Assembly: GCA_003499325.1 (NCBI GenBank) | Contig: DNIP01000038.1 | Coordinates: 1 to 8,693, forward strand | Length of the DNA: 8,693 nucleotides | Origin: Oscillospiraceae bacterium | GTDB taxonomy: Bacteria > Bacillota > Clostridia > Oscillospirales > Acutalibacteraceae | Reading direction: 5' to 3' | In this document: positions 6,510-8,693 of the stretch, piece after piece | Numbering within the stretch: position 1 is the first letter of the stretch | Layout of the letters: each line of letters opens with the position of its first letter | Position numbers and translations under genes: made by a program | The notes under the pieces: model-generated | The model's database searches: none | What the model saw: the letters and a program-made list of their open reading frames with translations, nothing else | What the model was told of the DNA's origin: nothing

Positions 6510-7088
6510 ATGTTAGACAATGTATTGACCAAACAAAACGCAACCACTCAAAAAAAGCTCACCCTGAACGCGGTTTTATCCGTCGGGCTGATCGCTTTAG
6601 CGGTCGTCCTGCCGCAGATCGTCCATATCGCGCTCGGACAGCCGGGCGGCGTTCAGCTCCTGCCGATGTACCTGCCGGTGCTGATCGGCGGTTGTCTGCT
6701 GGGATGGAAATGGGCGCTGGCGGTCGGCATGCTCTCTCCTGTCGTCAGCTTTGCGATCACCTCGCTGATGGGCAGCGCAATGCCCGCCCTGCCGCGACTG
6801 CCGTTCATGATGGCGGAGCTTGCTGTATTCGCGCTGGTATCGGGACTTTTCTCGAAGAAAATATATGAAAACGGCTTGTGGGCATTCCCTGCCGTGATCC
6901 TCGCTCAGCTCGCGGGTCGCGCCGTGTTCCTCGGACTGGTCGCGATCTTCCAAAGCATTGCGCCGTTCTCCCCTCAGATGATTTGGGGACAGATTGTCGT
7001 GGGATGGCTCGGACTGCTGATCCAGGCAATCGCGGTACCGCTGCTGATCATCGCCCTGCGCGCGGTTTTGGTCAAGAATGATGACTGA
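6510..7088 (+). CDS. ECF transporter S component (substrate-binding membrane subunit)
   Basis: 192-residue integral membrane protein with about six hydrophobic helices, resembling the S components that capture vitamins or other micronutrients for energy-coupling factor (ECF) ABC transporters. The segment L-L-P-M-Y-L-P-V-L-I-G-G followed by G-W-K-W-A-L-A-V-G-M-L-S-P and the later L-P-F-M-M-A-E-L-A are typical of this group. No ATPase (EcfA) or EcfT gene is nearby, so it presumably uses a shared module encoded elsewhere (group II ECF). The start at 6510 is chosen because AGGAG (6498-6502) lies 7 nt upstream; earlier in-frame ATGs at 6486 and 6504 are too close to the promoter or the SD. It overlaps the DUF1893 gene by 11 nt. 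The substrate cannot be assigned from sequence. Confidence 0.82.
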   Translation: MLDNVLTKQNATTQKKLTLNAVLSVGLIALAVVLPQIVHIALGQPGGVQLLPMYLPVLIGGCLLGWKWALAVGMLSPVVSFAITSLMGSAMPALPRLPFMMAELAVFALVSGLFSKKIYENGLWAFPAVILAQLAGRAVFLGLVAIFQSIAPFSPQMIWGQIVVGWLGLLIQAIAVPLLIIALRAVLVKNDD

Positions 7089-7509
7089 TATCGAGCTTGC
7101 AAAGGCTCACCTTGACGGTCACAGCATTTGCCTGTGCAGGGACGGCGAGCTTTTTACCGATGACGGCCGTGGGATCTCGCCGATGCTCCGCTTGATGGAA
7201 GAGGGTCGCGATCTGCGCGGCTATGCTGTCGCCGATATCATCGTCGGCAAGGCGGCGGCGATGCTGTTCATCAAGGCGGGGATCCGCGAGGTGTACGGCG
7301 AAGTGATGTCGAGAGCAGGGTATGACTATCTGCAACAGCACGATACCCCCTGCGCCTACGGCACGCTCACGGAAAAAATCATCAACCGCAGGGGTGACGG
7401 TATCTGTCCGATGGAACAGACGGTCGCCCTGATCGATGACCCCGAAGAGGGGACTACCGCGCTCAAACAGCGCCTGATGGAATTAAGGAAAGGAACAGAA
7501 CATGTCTGA
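7078..7509 (+). CDS. DUF1893-family protein (TM1506-like, deaminase-fold)
   Basis: 143-residue soluble protein matching my recollection of DUF1893, the family of Thermotoga maritima TM1506, which has a cytidine deaminase-like fold but no proven function. Family-like features are the opening A-K-A-H-L, R-D-G-E-L, the G-R-G-I-S-P-M-L-R-L block, A-D-I-I-V-G-K-A-A-A at 52-61, and G-I-C-P-M-E with C110 and E113 near the C-terminus. Cysteines C18 and C20 are also present. A classic zinc-deaminase H/C-x-E plus P-C-x-x-C pair is not apparent, so deaminase activity should not be assumed. ATG at 7078 or 7081 is possible; both overlap the ECF-S stop (7086-7088), implying coupling. The reductase start lies within this gene's last codons (8-nt overlap). 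It may bind or modify the compound handled by its operon partners. Confidence 0.8.
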   Translation: MMTDIELAKAHLDGHSICLCRDGELFTDDGRGISPMLRLMEEGRDLRGYAVADIIVGKAAAMLFIKAGIREVYGEVMSRAGYDYLQQHDTPCAYGTLTEKIINRRGDGICPMEQTVALIDDPEEGTTALKQRLMELRKGTEHV

Positions 7510-8617
7510 TTGGTTTGGAAAAGATGTATTCAAACTCGGCTTTGGGCTCATGCGCCTGCCAAAGCGCGAGGATGGCTCGAACGATACCGAGAGGGTATCG
7601 CAGATGGTCGACCGCTTTATCGAAGAAGGCGGCACCTATTTTGACACCGCCTTTGTCTATGACGACGGCGACAGTGAGCGCGTGACCAAGGAAGCGCTGA
7701 TCGACCGCCATCCGCGCGAGAGCTTCACCCTGTGCACCAAGCTCAACGCTACGTTGTCGGGCTTGACGGAGGAAACGGCGAAGCAACAGTTCTTCACCAG
7801 TCTCAAACGCACCGGCGCGGGCTACTTCGACTATTATCTCCTGCACGCGCTGGACAGGAACAATTATAAAAAGTACGAGGACTTTCACATCTGGGATTTC
7901 GCCCGTGAGAAAAAGGCGGAGGGACTCATCCGCTACTACGGCTTTTCGTTCCACGGCGATCCGATGCTGCTCGATCAGCTGTTGACGGAGCACCCCGACG
8001 TGGACTTTATCCAATTGCAAATCAACTACGCCGACTGGGATAACCCCGGCGTCGCGTCCGGGGAATGCTACGAGATCGCGCGCAGGCACAATGTCTCCAT
8101 AACGATCATGGAGCCCTTGAAGGGAGGCGCACTCGCGAATCCGAACGATGATATCAAGCGCCTGTTCAAGGAGGCGCGTCCCGAGCTGTCGTATGCTTCC
8201 TGGGGCATCCGCTATGCCGCGTCGCTCGAGGGCGTGATCACCGTTCTCTCGGGTATGTCCACCGAGGAGCAAATGGAGGATAATCTCTCGTATATGAAGG
8301 ACTTTCAGCCGCTGAGCGACGAGGAATACAAGGTGATCGCCGCCGCGCAGAAGGAACTGCAAAAGGATAATACCATCGGCTGTACCGCCTGCAAATACTG
8401 CGTGTCGGGCTGTCCGATGGACATTGCCATCCCGGGAATCTTTGCCGTCAAGAACAAGGAGACAGGCAACTGGGACGGCGGCAAAGGCGCTTACCAAATC
8501 GCCACCGAGGGCAAGGGTAAGGCGAGCGACTGCATCGAATGCGGTCAGTGCGAGGACGCGTGCCCGCAGCATTTGCCGATCATCTCCCTGCTCAAGGAAT
8601 GTCGAAATCTGGAATAA
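7502..8617 (+). CDS. Aldo/keto reductase with C-terminal double [4Fe-4S] ferredoxin domain
   Basis: 371-residue cytosolic oxidoreductase of the COG1453 type. An aldo/keto reductase TIM barrel (about 8-285) is fused to a ferredoxin-like tail. The AKR catalytic tetrad is visible: D48, Y53, K80 and H115 (in Y-Y-L-L-H). The tail has two complete cluster motifs, C294-x2-C297-x2-C300-x3-C304-P and C344-x2-C347-x2-C350-x3-C354-P, enough for two [4Fe-4S] clusters. Such an arrangement suits electron transfer between NAD(P)H or ferredoxin and a small carbonyl or similar substrate, but the substrate is unknown. AAGGAAAGGA (7485-7494) is a good SD, 7 nt before the ATG. The start overlaps the DUF1893 stop (ATGTCTGA), so translation is probably coupled. 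It ends the operon, with a terminator 19 bp downstream. The length is typical and no key residue is missing. Confidence 0.95.
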   Translation: MSDWFGKDVFKLGFGLMRLPKREDGSNDTERVSQMVDRFIEEGGTYFDTAFVYDDGDSERVTKEALIDRHPRESFTLCTKLNATLSGLTEETAKQQFFTSLKRTGAGYFDYYLLHALDRNNYKKYEDFHIWDFAREKKAEGLIRYYGFSFHGDPMLLDQLLTEHPDVDFIQLQINYADWDNPGVASGECYEIARRHNVSITIMEPLKGGALANPNDDIKRLFKEARPELSYASWGIRYAASLEGVITVLSGMSTEEQMEDNLSYMKDFQPLSDEEYKVIAAAQKELQKDNTIGCTACKYCVSGCPMDIAIPGIFAVKNKETGNWDGGKGAYQIATEGKGKASDCIECGQCEDACPQHLPIISLLKECRNLE

Positions 8618-8636
8618 TCAAATAACAATATAGACA

Positions 8637-8675
8637 AAACCGGTAACCGATTTGTTCAGTTACCGGTTTGTTTTA
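8637..8675 (+). terminator. Rho-independent terminator of the ECF-S/DUF1893/AKR operon
   Basis: AAACCGGTAAC (8637-8647) pairs perfectly with GTTACCGGTTT (8659-8669), an 11-bp stem with an 11-nt loop, followed by GTTTT. It lies 19 bp after the reductase stop. Its GGTAAC/GTTACC core echoes the terminator after the first antiporter gene. The T-run merges into the right repeat copy. Confidence 0.92.
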
Positions 8676-8693
8676 TACTAAGTATCCATTAAA
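8673..8693 (+). repeat. Right copy of 21-nt terminal inverted repeat
   Basis: The final 21 bases (ending ACTAAGTATCCATTAAA) are the exact reverse complement of 3-23. Read outward, both copies give the same sequence, so whatever repeat they belong to would continue in the same sense beyond each end of the window. It starts inside the T-run of the operon terminator. Function unknown. Confidence 0.8.

Noticed and set aside
7463..8572. Long open frame (369 codons) on the minus strand
   Set aside because: It is antisense to the reductase gene, whose AKR tetrad and Fe-S motifs are unambiguous. The predicted protein has no family features and arises from GC-rich codon bias.
8651..8679. Outward promoter at the right repeat copy
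   Set aside because: TATACT is present at 8674-8679, but no convincing -35 box exists and the region is occupied by the operon terminator.
1..8693. Composite transposon bounded by the terminal repeats
   Set aside because: There is no transposase or integrase, no target-site duplication is visible, and the contents look like ordinary chromosomal genes. A repeat-limited contig is simpler.

Overview
The window reads as a chromosomal piece from a low-to-moderate-GC anaerobic Firmicute, most likely a Clostridia/Oscillospirales (Ruminococcus-like) gut or rumen bacterium. This is inferred from strong GGAGG-type ribosome binding sites, a secreted protein ending in a type I dockerin with the TPYPIG-like tail seen in Ruminococcus relatives, an ECF vitamin-transporter S component, and an aldo/keto reductase carrying two [4Fe-4S] motifs. 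No rRNA, tRNA, CRISPR array, transposase or phage gene was seen.

Layout. Positions 1-281 hold a 21-nt repeat copy, a probable leftward promoter and the promoter and folded leader of the first gene. Gene 1 (282-1550, +) is a CPA1/NhaP-type Na+/H+ antiporter with its own promoter and terminator. After a 293-bp spacer with an 18-bp perfect palindrome and a good promoter comes gene 2 (1844-4030, +), a large secreted non-catalytic multidomain protein with a C-terminal dockerin. A bidirectional terminator (4038-4079) separates it from a leftward operon read as 71-aa membrane protein (6103-6318), GNAT acetyltransferase (5582-6046), NhaC-family antiporter (4089-5585). The last two overlap by ATGA. 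A divergent intergenic region (6319-6509) then launches a rightward operon: ECF S component (6510-7088), DUF1893 protein (7078-7509) and Fe-S aldo/keto reductase (7502-8617). All three overlap at their junctions, and a strong terminator follows.

How it fits together. Two unrelated Na+/H+ antiporter families are encoded 2.5 kb apart in separate transcription units, so sodium and pH homeostasis or Na+-coupled solute exchange is one theme. The dockerin protein points to a cell-surface or extracellular carbohydrate-binding assembly. The tightly coupled ECF-S/DUF1893/reductase operon is the most intriguing unit: uptake of an unidentified small molecule is linked to a deaminase-fold protein of unknown function and a redox enzyme.

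The two ends of the window carry the same 21-nt sequence in inverted orientation. This fits either contig ends breaking in a dispersed repeat or a repeat family flanking the segment. No single unambiguous novel system is visible. The best leads are the coupled three-gene operon, an uncharacterised domain within the dockerin protein, the small histidine-bearing membrane protein, the antiporter leader and the terminal repeat.
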